A stretch of 64,000 bases of DNA from Gonatopus flavifemur (Eukaryota > Arthropoda > Insecta > Hymenoptera > Dryinidae). The stretch lies in NCBI GenBank assembly GCA_018340375.1, contig JAFFJZ010000001.1, forward strand, positions 18,990,001 through 19,054,000. Direction: 5' to 3'. Shown here piece after piece: positions 55,096-64,000 of this stretch. Every line of letters starts with the position of its first letter. Position 1 is the stretch's first letter. The notes below the pieces were generated by a model. It was not told where the DNA came from. It saw nothing but the letters and a program-made list of their open reading frames with translations, and made no database searches. Both the position numbers and the translations under genes were made by a program.

Positions 55096-57169
55096 TTTTG
55101 AATACAAAATGGGCGAAATCTCATGTCACGTTTTTTTTGTGAATCTTTGTCCGCATCAATAAAGTTGCTGGATTGATGTCAAACCACAACCAAACGTGCA
55201 CAAAATCTTCGAACTTGGAGTAGAAATTTTTTCGTCCTACTTCGAATCAACCTAACCTCTTTAAAAAATCAATATGTCGACAAAATAAACGTGATTCGAT
55301 CAATTATGAAGATTATTGATGAAATTCAATGCTTCTCAATCATTGGAAAATGTGCATACGGAGAGTGTTTGGGGTTGCTGATTACTAATTTGAGGTTAGA
55401 TTGTCAAAATTTGAGATGGCGGATCCAATATGGCATACCGGAATTCATAAAATGTTTCTAAATCATGAGAAAATGTGCATGCGGAGGGTTTTGGGGTCGC
55501 TGATAACGTATTCGAAGTTACATTTACAAATTCAAGATGGGGAGTCCAATATGGCATACCGGAATTTCTGATATGACTCAAAATCATGCAGTAATGTTCA
55601 TACGGGGACTTTACGCAAGGAAATTGGTTGTTTCCGTCCATTAGCCCTTTCATGTCAACGTTTCCCACCTCAAACCACGTGGAGGTGGACGGTAAGAGTC
55701 TCTTTCGAATTTTTCTTTTGTATTTTGTAAATTTTGTAAAGCCCGTGACAAGGTTGACCATAGCGTCCTAGTTGACACACAACAAGAGTGCAGCCTTACA
55801 AAATCCTCGTAGCAGAGTTGTAGCAACCTTGACACCGACAGGGTTCTCAATGCCAAGCCAAAAGCAATCCAACGACAAGTTTGTCGAAGGATGACAGGCT
55901 TCCCGTACAGCACAACCACCGATCCTCCACCTAGAACTTCGGTGGAATGGAGGTGAAGAATTTGGTGCAGGAATGGGAGCCGTTGAAATAAGGGAGAAAT
56001 CAGGGAGAGTCTTCGTTGAGGCAACGGAGAAGCGACGGAGAAATATCCGCCGTCTTTATTTTCAATAAAATTCATTATAGTGCATTTACATAATCAAATT
56101 TGCATGTATTAATCCACCAATATGAATTTGAGTGATAACATAGGAAGCGGAAATTTCTCCATCGCCTTTCCATTGCCTCAACGAAGACTCTCCCTTATTT
56201 CCACGGCTCCCAATTCTCCACCTCCATTTCATCGAAGTCCCAGGTAGAGGAACGGTGGTTGTGCTGTACGGGTGACGACAAGCTTACATGTTATCGGGGA
56301 ATGAATCCGCCATCTTGAATTTCGAAAACCTAACCTCGAATTAGTGATCAGCGACCCCAAAACCCCCCGCATGCACATTTTCTCATGATTGAGAAACATT
56401 TTATGAATTCCGGTATGCCATATTGGATCCGCCATCTTAAATTTTGAAAATCTAACCTCAAATTAGTGATCAGCAACCCCAAAAATCTCTATGCATACAT
56501 TTTCGGGACAGTTATACCACTAGAGATGTGAATTTCATCAATAATCTTCATAATTGATCAAATAACGTTTATTTCGTCGACATATTGATTTTCTAAAGAG
56601 GTTAGGTTGATTCGAAGCAGGACGAAAAAATTCCTACTTCAAGTTCACAGATTTTGTGTACGTTTGACATCAATCCAACAACTTTATTGATGCAAACAAT
56701 GATTCACCAAAAATACCTCATATTGGTTTTTCCGATCATCAAAATGCAATCCCGACTGCGCCAATCGAAAGAGCACCCTCGAAAATACTAGAATATGTAT
56801 GTTTTGAATTTTTATCCCAATTTTTCACTGCAGAATGTAAGTCTCAAACATCAATTAAGAATTGTGCATTTCTCGAACTCAATGGGTTAAAACTGTCGCA
56901 GTCTTGAAAAAGGTATTGTCTTTTCTTGTCTTGGTCTTGAGTAGAGGAAAATTGCTTTATGTCCTGGATGCAACCAATTTCATCCTCTCAGACTTGTTAT
57001 TTCCAACTATTCACACCCCCACACTTAACTTGATGTAGAAATTTGTCTTCGAAGATAATAAAATTGAACGATATTCCCCATTTTGGAATGTTGCTCAAGA
57101 GCCTCGAGTCTACCTCTCATTATGACAAATTATGTGATCAGGAATTAATCATGGAAATTTTACTTGCAG

Positions 57170-57248
57170 CTCAAAAAACTGGAGGCACGCAGCTCAAACT
57201 GGTAATCGACTACGAAAATAAAGTACAAGCTTTATTCAAACCCATGAG
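57170..57248 (+). CDS. FAM20C: Kinase gene, nucleotide-binding exon
   Basis: This small exon of 79 nt lies between TTACTTGCAG and GTATGTG. It encodes residues 216-242, with the hallmark GGTQLKL and ALFKPM. K225 and K239 align with the two ATP-contacting lysines of human FAM20C (K271 and K285), with the same spacing of 14. It is in phase 1 at the start and phase 2 at the end. Confidence 0.93.
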
Positions 57249-57395
57249 GTATGTGTCATTTGTATTCATAAACTGAAAAGTTCTGTCAACGTTTTCAGAA
57301 CCTTTACAGAGCTCTAAAGGTTTTAGAAACATTTTCAAAACTTTCTCAAAATTTTTATGCCATGTGGCTGTAAGCAAATAATTACAATATAATAA

Positions 57396-57826
57396 GGGGG
57401 TGTCCATTAATTACGTCAGGCATTTTCGAGGATTTTTGACCCCCCTCCCCCTGGTGAGAATTTCGTGGGATTTTCCGCAACTCCCTCTCTCTCCTCTTCC
57501 CTAATGTCACGTGAGATTCTTCAACATTTGTGTTTTGGATTTAAATCCGTTGGATTATTACAAAAAAAATCAAAATACAATCTGTTCTATTACTTTTTTT
57601 ATTGAGGACCAGCAAAAACTAGTATTTAAAAATATTACCGTGATTTTAATTGAATGTTTTAACAATTTTTTCAAAATTATTTCACACAATTTTAAACCAG
57701 CTTTTGCTAGAAAAAAAAATTACGTGATATTTGCTAAGACTCCCCCTCTCCCCCAAGTGAGAGTTGATGAGATTTAGCTTGATCCCCTCTTCCCCTCAAC
57801 ACCTCACGTAATTAATGGACGCCCCC
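57396..57826. mobile_element. MITE with GGGGGTGTCCATTAATTACG ends
   Basis: GGGGGTGTCCATTAATTACG at the left is matched by CGTAATTAATGGACGCCCCC at the right. C-rich subterminal stretches (ACCCCCCTCCCCC, GATCCCCTCTTCCCC) follow. The target duplication is not resolved and the superfamily is unknown to me. Confidence 0.65.
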
Positions 57827-57960
57827 TAAGTATTCAAAAATACAATTACTAAAAAAAATATTATCAGTATTCAGAAAATAAACACCCTATACAACCGCCA
57901 TCCATCGTAATCCAGGAATTAATTTTGGGGGACAAGTCATGAGCGTGTTACGATCACGTA

Positions 57961-58224
57961 CTCTGTAAATTTCTTGGAGTGAAAATCCACTCCCAGAGAG
58001 TGAGAATACCGCAAATCCAACAACTCTTACAAAATCACTCAATCACTCTTATAAAAAGGTGAAATTTCACCCTTCAAACCGAGTTGAACCTTCGCTCTGT
58101 TGGAGTGAGAATTCACCCTTATGGGATGGAAAGTTACTCTTTAGGAGTGGAATCTCACTTTTACTAGACTTGTAGTATTTTCACTCTTCAAGAGTGAATT
58201 TTCCACTCCAAGAAATTTAGAGAG
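57961..58224. mobile_element. CTCTCTAAA-group MITE, diverged
   Basis: It starts CTCTGTAAATTTCTTGGAG and ends CTCCAAGAAATTTAGAGAG. The left flank is TA and the right flank TG. The interior is full of GAGTGA/TCACTC words. It is a subgroup distinct from the copies at 27796, 37517 and 58401. Confidence 0.65.
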
Positions 58225-58400
58225 TGTGGAAATGTTTCGCTGAAAAATTTCTGAATATCTCTGAAAAACTCTGATTTTCCTCTGCAAAAGTATGACAAAG
58301 TCTCATTGTCAGAATTTTTTCGGAGTTTATCAGAGATCTTTCATTGAAATTTCAGATAGATGATTATAAATTCATCTTTGATCAACCTCCGAAAAAAGTA

Positions 58401-58670
58401 CTCTGAAATTTTTAGAGTGAGATTTCACTCTTCGGTCAGCCAAAAGTGAGCTTGTCGGAATTTCGAGTAAAATTTCCACTCTTTTACAGTGACAGTCTAA
58501 GGTTTGAGGTTAGAAACTCACAACCACTCCAATTCTAGAGTGAATTTTTCACTTCAAAAGAGTGAAAGTTCATTCGAAATGAGTGAAAATCCCACTTGAA
58601 GCGGACTGGCTCACTTCTGAGACTCAGTGGAGTGGAACACGTGATTTTTCATTCTTTCGGATTTAGAGAG
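58401..58670. mobile_element. CTCTCTAAA-group MITE, TA target duplication
   Basis: It starts CTCTGAAATTTTTAGAGTG and ends GGATTTAGAGAG, with TA on both sides. 270 bp and collinear with 27796-28066 and 37517-37788 (shared GGTTTGAGGTTAGAAACTCA). Confidence 0.8.
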
Positions 58671-59161
58671 TATGATAAATGTTTGTGTTTCCTCCGAGAG
58701 TTATAAAAAAAAGCATGAAACATGAGCGATATTTGTCGTAATTTCATATAAAGTCAGAACAATCGTCTGCTAGGTTCACGACTGCTAGTTTCAACTCAGA
58801 AGTTACGAAAACAATTCTCAACATTGCTCCAAACTACTGATCATTTTCACTTACCTGTGAAAATCTGTGATAAACTTGGAAAAAACTCTGAGAACGATGT
58901 CCCAAAAATTTTAGATTTTCCATGGAAATCTCAGAGTTTCTCAGACTTTTGCAGAAGAAAATCAGAATTATTCAGAGATTTTCAGGAATTTTCCAGCGAA
59001 ATATATCCATACGGGATCTGACTTCATCGTTTTAGGTCGGATTTAGATTCTTTCAAAAAAATTGCATGTACCCTCATTTTTTTCTTGAGCCTAGAAAATG
59101 AGTTTTGTCCCAGCGACAAGAAAGATTTGCTCATTTCAAGAAATCCTTTCTGTGAGTGTAG
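58671..59161. other. Nothing firm
   Basis: A weak pattern of CAGAGATTTTC and GAAAATCTCAGAG words at 58850-59000 may be another eroded foldback. No gene. Confidence 0.4.
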
Positions 59162-59731
59162 TAGGGCTGTGCGGTTGATCGATTAATCGATTGAAATGGT
59201 TAATTGTCAATGATTAATTCATTAATCGGGAGAGTCCGTTAATCGTTTTGACGATTCATCAGGGGAATCCAGTTAACCGTTTTTTCGTTTAATCGATTAA
59301 CCGATTAATCGTTTTGTCAATTAAGAGGTGAATCGATTAAAAGGTGGATTCTGGGTAAACATTGTTACAAATCATCGGTCAACACAGAATCAATTAATCG
59401 ATTAATCGAAAAAACATTTATCCGGAATCCTCCTCCAATTAGTAGGTTAATGCACGGAAAAAATTGTATGGTTTTTTCAACCAACTGTATCGCTGTATTT
59501 GGCTCACCCCAAACTTATGGCTGTCAGAACCAGAAATTTAATTGTGACAAACAGATATTCAACACTATCAACCAAATTTCTCGTTCAGGCAGTCATAAGT
59601 TTGGGGTGAGCCAAATACAGCCTACGGTTGGTTGGAACAACCATACAATTTTTTCCGTGATGGAATAATCGTAAAAACGATCAACAGAAATCTTCTGAGT
59701 CATCGATTAATCGATTACCTGCAAAGCCCTA
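59162..59731. mobile_element. Element with ATTAATCGATTAAT word carrying a nested MITE
   Basis: TAGGGCTGTGCGGTTGATCG at the left is matched inverted by GATTACCTGCAAAGCCCTA at the right. The interior repeats TTAATCGATTAATCG in many variants. The ends recall hAT-type MITEs, but I see no 8-bp target duplication. The element at 59453-59659 sits inside it. Confidence 0.6.
59453..59659. mobile_element. CAC...GTG foldback MITE, ATG target duplication
   Basis: It starts CACGGAAAAAATTGTATGG and ends CCATACAATTTTTTCCGTG, with ATG on both sides. Inner arms TGTATTTGGCTCACCCCAAA and TTTGGGGTGAGCCAAATACA match inverted. 207 bp. Confidence 0.8.
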
Positions 59732-59956
59732 AATTCTCTAGAAATGTAGCCCATCTACATTTTTCTTTTCAAGAGTTTTGGGGGCGCATTATTTCTGGGA
59801 CAGATTCAGAACGTTCGGGAAACCTCCTCTAAGTTTTTTAAACATTCTATAAACGTTCTGGCGCCACAGGAGTGCTGACTATATAGAAAAAGATCTGGAA
59901 TACAAAACACCCCAACCTTTGACCGAAACGAAAGACAGGTTCTCATTTCTCTTCCC

Positions 59957-60367
59957 TGCTAAAAATTTCCCTTAGAAAACGATAAAATTCTTCCTATCGG
60001 TTTTAATGTGGTTTCTGAAACCGGAATTCCTGATGCTGTATCGTGGATTTACGATGCAATTCTATCGATTCTTATCGTATTCTATAGGATTTAAGAGGTA
60101 TGTATCTGGTTTTATCGTGAAATTCCTATAAAAGATGTACCACTTATTTGAAAGGAAACAGATTATATTTTTCCAAATAATTAATACTTTTTCTATGGGA
60201 ATTTCACGATCAAACCAGATACATATATCCTTAATCCTAAAGAATACGATAAGAATCGATAAAATTTTATCGTAAATCCACCATACAGGATCGGGAATTC
60301 CAGTTTCAGAAACCACATTGAAACCGATAGAAGAAATTTTCTCGTTTTCTATAGGATATTTTCAGTA
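59957..60367. repeat. Foldback with arms of about 180 bp
   Basis: GATAAAATTCTTCCTATCGG, GTGGTTTCTGAAAC and TCTGGTTTTATCGTGAAATT on the left return inverted on the right (CCGATAGAAGAAATTTTCTC, GTTTCAGAAACCACA). The centre is near 60175. No target duplication assigned. Confidence 0.7.
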
Positions 60368-60923
60368 AGGTTTCCAAGTAGGGTTTGGCGTTTTTTCGAC
60401 ACTGATTTTCCCCTTGATTTGCACTGACACCAAATTTACACTAAAAAAACACGGTGTAACATTCCCACGAGAGGTCATTCTAAACTTTCGACCAATAGTG
60501 TAAATATCGATATACGCTGAAGAAACAAATTTGCTTGAAGAATAAATTACGCATGAGAGATAAAATAGAATTTCAATGACATGCAAATAAATATGTCAAT
60601 AATTGGTAAATTATAGATCTTCATTTAGATCAATTAGAAAATTTATTCTATTGTTAGGAAAACTATACTATGCAAAATATGGGATATAATGCAAAATTAA
60701 AAGGATTGAAATAAAATATTACACTGAATTAGATATGAGACTCGGCATCTAACAATGATAATACGATTATGAGCGTAATGGTTCACATGAAACACTTCTC
60801 TCTAGCTTGCATCTAAAAACATTAGATGTAATCACAGAGTCTCTTGAATCGAACTTGATCTACATGAACTGCATGATTGCTAATGAAACTGTCGATCAAT
60901 CATCAAGGTGCTTCTTATTACAG
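60368..60923. other. Intron before the alpha-C exon
   Basis: AT-rich, no repeat or ORF of note. It ends in the acceptor at 60922-60923. Confidence 0.5.
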
Positions 60924-61016
60924 GTTTCCACGAGAACAACAAACTCTACCAAATCATTTTTACTTCAACGATTTTGAAAGACACAACGCTGAGATTGCTG
61001 CTTTCCATTTGGATAG
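60924..61016 (+). CDS. FAM20C: Kinase gene, alpha-C glutamate exon
   Basis: The exon lies between TTATTACAG and GTAAGT. It encodes residues 242-273, with [18 protein letters not shown] followed by HLDR. E260 in FERHN corresponds to Glu306 of human FAM20C. The pseudokinase FAM20A has Gln there, so this argues for an active enzyme. Both ends are in phase 2. Confidence 0.94.
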
Positions 61017-61211
61017 GTAAGTTCAAACCTTTTCCGCTGTGTTGTCAACATTTGTTCAAGGAATGATGGTTATGGTCCTTGATTTGTAGCTCCTAAAGAC
61101 TCGCTCTAAATCCGGCCCTGGGCCAAGCATGACCCATATCATGGATTCTAGTTCTATTTCATGAGTTTTATTGAGGTTCAATGAAATTTAATTTAATTTC
61201 TTCATTTCCAG

Positions 61212-61516
61212 GTTGCTAGGATTTCGTAGAGCGATGCCGGTAACAGGTAGAATCTTGAACGTGACTTCGGAAGTATACCAACTAACGGATGGTGATATTT
61301 TGAAGACTGCCTTCGTCAGCCCAGCAGGGAATCTTTGCTTTCACGGTAAATGTACATATTACTGTGACACCGCGCACGCGATATGCGGGAACCCGGATAC
61401 CTTGGAAGGAAGTTTCGCCGCTTTTCTACCCGATCCGAAATCCCTCCCAAGAAAGGCATGGAGGCATCCTTGGAGGAGAAGCTATCACAAACGAAATAAA
61501 GTCCAATGGGAATATG
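61212..61516 (+). CDS. FAM20C: Kinase gene, cysteine-rich insertion exon
   Basis: The exon lies between TTTCATTTCCAG and GTAAGTG. It encodes residues 273-374, with [48 protein letters not shown] and [10 protein letters not shown]. The four cysteines and the HGKCTYYC motif follow the FAM20C pattern. The exon ends in phase 1 inside the aspartate codon of the DSDYC motif. Confidence 0.94.
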
Positions 61517-61583
61517 GTAAGTGCTTTGAAGAACTATCACTTGATATCTCTTATACTTGAATTAATCCATAAATCGTTCGTAG

Positions 61584-61857
61584 ATTCCGATTACTGTTCC
61601 TTGGTAAAAGAGATTCCACCTTACGACGAAGGTCGAAGATTACTCGATCTAATGGATATGTCGGTGTTTGATTTCCTCACCGGAAATATGGACAGGCACC
61701 ATTACGAGACTTTTAAAATCTTTGGTAACAATACGTTCACGTTGCATCTCGACCACGGTCGAGGATTCGGGAAACCTTTCCACGACGAAACTACCATTTT
61801 AGCGCCTCTTCTACAATGCTGTATGATTCGACAGAGTACGTTGGGTACACTCCTCAG
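61584..61857 (+). CDS. FAM20C: Kinase gene, catalytic loop exon
   Basis: The exon lies between TCGTTCGTAG and GTAAGT. It encodes residues 375-466. [14 protein letters not shown] holds catalytic D411 (human D458) and HLDHGRGFG holds the metal-binding D431 (human D478), with the same spacing of 20. The Met before GNMDRHH in vertebrates is Thr here, and DNGRGFG reads DHGRGFG. Neither change touches the catalytic acids. QCCMIRQST closes the exon, which ends in phase 2. Confidence 0.95.
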
Positions 61858-62309
61858 GTAAGTCAATTTTCAAGATATTCTACAGAAAAACAACTTAATC
61901 TTCGTACAAACCATTCGCGGTAGATATAGAAAATGCACCGTCGTACAATCATCTTCGCTCATAATGGTTAAAATATGTGTATGCAAGTAGCTACTAAATG
62001 AAACCGTGCTGCTCGTTGAAAGCACATTAAAGAAACCCACACGCTATGCATTAACCACAATATTATAGGATAATTGCTTCCTGTGACTGACTCTTTACCG
62101 CAGCTTCTTCGTCGTACTTCAATTCGACGTTGTTCAGCGGCTTCCTTTCATTTGCCAAGCCGACACTTCTTCGTATCCATCTTTTCTCTTAATACTCTCT
62201 CATCAACCTTTCTTCAACTTCCAACGTAGCTTTATTCCCAAACAACGAAAAATGTACGAATAAAACCTGAAATTTCAACCGGCGATTAGCATTTCTTTGT
62301 CAAAGTTTT

Positions 62310-62354
<45 letters not shown>

Positions 62355-62387
62355 ATATTAATTTATAACTTGGATCGAATGTTTCAG
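61858..62387. other. Last intron, with AT microsatellite
   Basis: The donor GTAAGT is at 61858 and the acceptor AG at 62386-62387. An (AT)n run of about 38 bases lies at 62313-62350, only some 35 bases before the acceptor. Its length could affect splice-site use, although nothing here shows that it does. Confidence 0.7.
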
Positions 62388-62607
62388 ATTTCATAATGGA
62401 CCAATTAAACTGAGCGAAGCGATGAGACAGAGTATGTCGAGGGATCCCGTGTCACCGGTTCTGTGGGAACCACATCTTATAGCTCTCGACAGAAGAGTTG
62501 GTATAATATTACAAGCCATAAGAGACTGTATTGCTCACGAGGAATCGGATCAGGTAGTGCAAAATGGAATAGACGATCCTCAACATAAATCAGACGACAA
62601 ACGATGA
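62388..62607 (+). CDS. FAM20C: Kinase gene, last coding exon
   Basis: The acceptor GAATGTTTCAG precedes 62388 and TGA stands at 62605-62607. It encodes residues 466-538, with [16 protein letters not shown] and the C-terminal helix [14 protein letters not shown], the usual end of FAM20 kinases. After it comes a short polar tail. The preceding intron contains an AT microsatellite just upstream of the acceptor. Confidence 0.93.
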
Positions 62608-63335
62608 TGATGATGATAATAATAATCTTTATTTTTTCAACTACGAAACGTAACACTTTGCTTCAAGAACACTGTAGCTTATCAAATTCATTTTTCAACT
62701 CAATTCAACAAATACTTTTCAGCACGCTCAGTGTTTTACGTTCTTCAACTGAAGTGTATATAAAATAATTGTATATATCATGTATAATAATGAAAAATAC
62801 TTCAGGGATATCGCTAAAACTACACCATAAGATACCATTCAAACGACAAGTATAAATATTTATTTAACGTTGTTTGAATATGTTGTAGACTCGCCGAGAA
62901 GAGTGTATCTTAACTGTTGTGGTTTGAATGATATACACCAAGGTACTAAATGATGTAAAAATTATTTATATTTTTATTTGAATTCAAATATTCGAGAAGA
63001 AGAGAATAACCCGAGTGAAAAAATTTGCAATATATACATAATTTTGGAAATGTTTCCACTCGGGGAAGAAAGTAATCAAAATCCGAATTGAATCCACATT
63101 ATCGATCATGTATTCATGTAAAATAAGAATAATCTTGTTCAAAAATTGAGGACTGAATCATTTTGAGTTAAGTTTTAAGTAATTTTTTAACGAATAAGAT
63201 TGAATTTTACTATATTCACTTGTGAGAGAAACCAAAGCGAATGTTTTTTCTACTTGAATTTTCGAAACAATTCAATCCCCGAGAGAACACGAGCCGGATA
63301 GATCGATTTTAGATGAATTTACATTCGATGAACGT
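62608..63335. other. Presumed 3' untranslated region and downstream DNA
   Basis: It begins with a short GATGATGATGATAATAATAA run after the stop. No AATAAA signal is seen in the first 900 bases. The first lies near 63541, beyond a transposon fragment. The real polyadenylation site is not determined. Confidence 0.4.
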
Positions 63336-63340
63336 TTAAA

Positions 63341-63457
63341 GGGAGGTTTTCTCATTTAGCGACCTCAAAATAAGGTGATTTTCTCGAATTTGTTTTTCAT
63401 GGAAGGAAGTGAATAGAGAGCTCGGGGGTTTTTACCCTTGTTAATTGAGTCTTTGGG
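63341..63457. mobile_element. TTAA-flanked MITE fragment (GGGGAGATTCTC family)
   Basis: GGGAGGTTTTCTCATTTAGC follows TTAA and continues as ATAAGGTGATTTTCTCGAA, matching the left end of 35327-35938. It is truncated near 63457. Confidence 0.6.
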
Positions 63458-63475
63458 TCCGGGCTGCGGAGTCGA

Positions 63476-63525
63476 AGCTTTCACACAGCCGACTCCGACT
63501 CCGACTCCGGCTCCGGCTCCGGCTC
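63476..63525. repeat. Hexanucleotide GACTCC/GGCTCC microsatellite
   Basis: Consecutive GACTCC units pass into GGCTCC units. The alternation makes a Gly/Val/Ala-type reading on the minus strand that is not a gene. Confidence 0.8.
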
Positions 63526-64000
63526 TAATGTTTATTCCTATGAATAAAAATTTCAAAAAAAACCAAACTTGGACATAAGATAGACATTATTCGTTATCGA
63601 GGTTTTTCGACCTGTGTTTCAATATTTTATTTATTGATATATTATTGAAGTTTGGTTTGCTAAATATGTCGAGCCTAAAATGCAAACAATATAACAGAAT
63701 TCCGAGTCGTAACTAATTTTAATGTTCTATTTCAAAATTTTATGCATGAATTATTTCTCCCATCAACATTGTTCAACAGATATAAATATTCCAAATGTTA
63801 GAACAACCTTCGTCGACAACTTTCGACAAAGAATTTTCTCTAAAACTTTCATTTATGAACCGTTGATCCGATGCAGTACATAAATTTGTATGTTTTTATA
63901 TGCAGCAGCTGATTGAACAATTAGAACCAACAGGGTGGATGAAAAAGCACGTTTCTTGATTATTTAAAAATATAATAAACACAAGAATAAATAAATCAAA
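63526..64000. other. Nothing recognised
   Basis: AT-rich flank to the window end. An AATAAA lies near 63541 and several near 63985. No ORF of note. Confidence 0.4.

Larger units (their letters stand above)
52992..56886. mobile_element. 3.9-kb TTAA-type foldback with insertions in its left arm
   Basis: It starts CCCATTGAGTTGAAAAATTC after TCAA and ends GAACTCAATGGG before TTAA (56887-56890). The outer arms 52992-53069 and 56810-56886 match inverted (CATTCTGCAGTGAAAAATTGG). The inner arms 54764-55630 and about 56280-56810 continue the match (TCGAGGGTGC, GACTGCGCCAAT, AGAGGTTAGGTTG). The left arm is interrupted by 53070-54763 and again by about 54858-55095. No transposase is visible. Confidence 0.7.
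11816..62607 (+). other. FAM20C: Gene span: FAM20C-type secretory protein kinase
   Basis: Eight exons are joined by GT/AG introns with matching phases. From the ATG at 13782 they give 521+125+79+93+305+274+220 = 1617 nt, or 538 aa plus stop. Family knowledge: FAM20C enzymes phosphorylate secreted proteins at Ser-x-Glu sites in the Golgi lumen, and insects carry a FAM20C-like and a FAM20B-like gene. The reading here has [16 protein letters not shown] and WRRSYHKR, as in FAM20C, where FAM20B differs. The conserved catalytic Glu (E260) that FAM20A lacks is present. Introns 3 and 4 (14303-42396 and 42522-57169) hold most of the transposons of the window. An N-terminal extension exon (11816-13481) joins in frame. 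Confidence 0.88.

Noticed and set aside
54670..56075. Several ORFs of 75-145 codons on both strands
   Set aside because: They lie in the arms of the 3.9-kb foldback and mirror each other. No recognisable domain.

Overview
This 64 kb window is insect-like, AT-rich genomic DNA. It holds one spliced host gene with introns of 28 kb and 14.6 kb, and an unusually dense set of DNA transposons: several mariner lineages, a DD41D-type Tc1/mariner relative, a pogo-like relic, TTAA-flanked elements and many foldback MITEs. The host gene type and the mariner lineages point to an insect. A hymenopteran is plausible, but I cannot prove the order. Host gene: a plus-strand FAM20C-type secretory-pathway Ser/Thr kinase is spread over eight recognised exons (11816-13481, 13736-14302, 42397-42521, 57170-57248, 60924-61016, 61212-61516, 61584-61857, 62388-62607). 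All splice phases agree. From the ATG at 13782 the message reads 538 codons plus TGA, and every catalytic residue I know for the family is present. Exon 11816-13481 joins in frame and adds about 570 codons of disordered, methionine-free N-terminal extension. Its true start codon was not found. Mobile DNA: mariner or mariner-like elements lie at 3355-4184 (truncated), 6517-7802 (intact ORF), 20569-21484 (internal deletion), 25630-26923 (intact, irritans/Himar1-like), 29584-30870 and 39219-40489 (two differently broken copies of one family), 47745-49042 (one nonsense codon) and 51351-52619 (intact ORF). A Tc1/mariner relative with TIRs of about 385 bp and D-41-D spacing lies at 45573-47610. A pogo-like relic lies at 50627-51142. 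TTAA-flanked (piggyBac-type) shells occur at 1008-1670, 2848-3066, 27569-28215, 35327-35938, 45441-49321 and 52992-56886. Foldback MITEs: beyond these are short elements that fall into three end-sequence groups: 5'-CCC...GGG-3', 5'-CAC...GTG-3' and 5'-CTCTCTAAA...TTTAGAGAG-3'. They are bordered mostly by 2-bp target duplications whose sequence varies (GG, AA, AG, TT, TG, AT, CA, CT, TA). Many interiors are built from one short palindromic word repeated many times, and the word differs from family to family. Several insertions can be proved within the window because another copy of the host repeat carries the empty site. This foldback system, whose autonomous partner is not visible here, and the methionine-free N-terminal exon of the kinase are the two most unusual things in the window. 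How it fits together: the kinase gene is the only host gene seen. Nearly all recognised transposons between 14.3 and 60.9 kb lie inside its introns, and those before 11.8 kb lie upstream of its first recognised exon.
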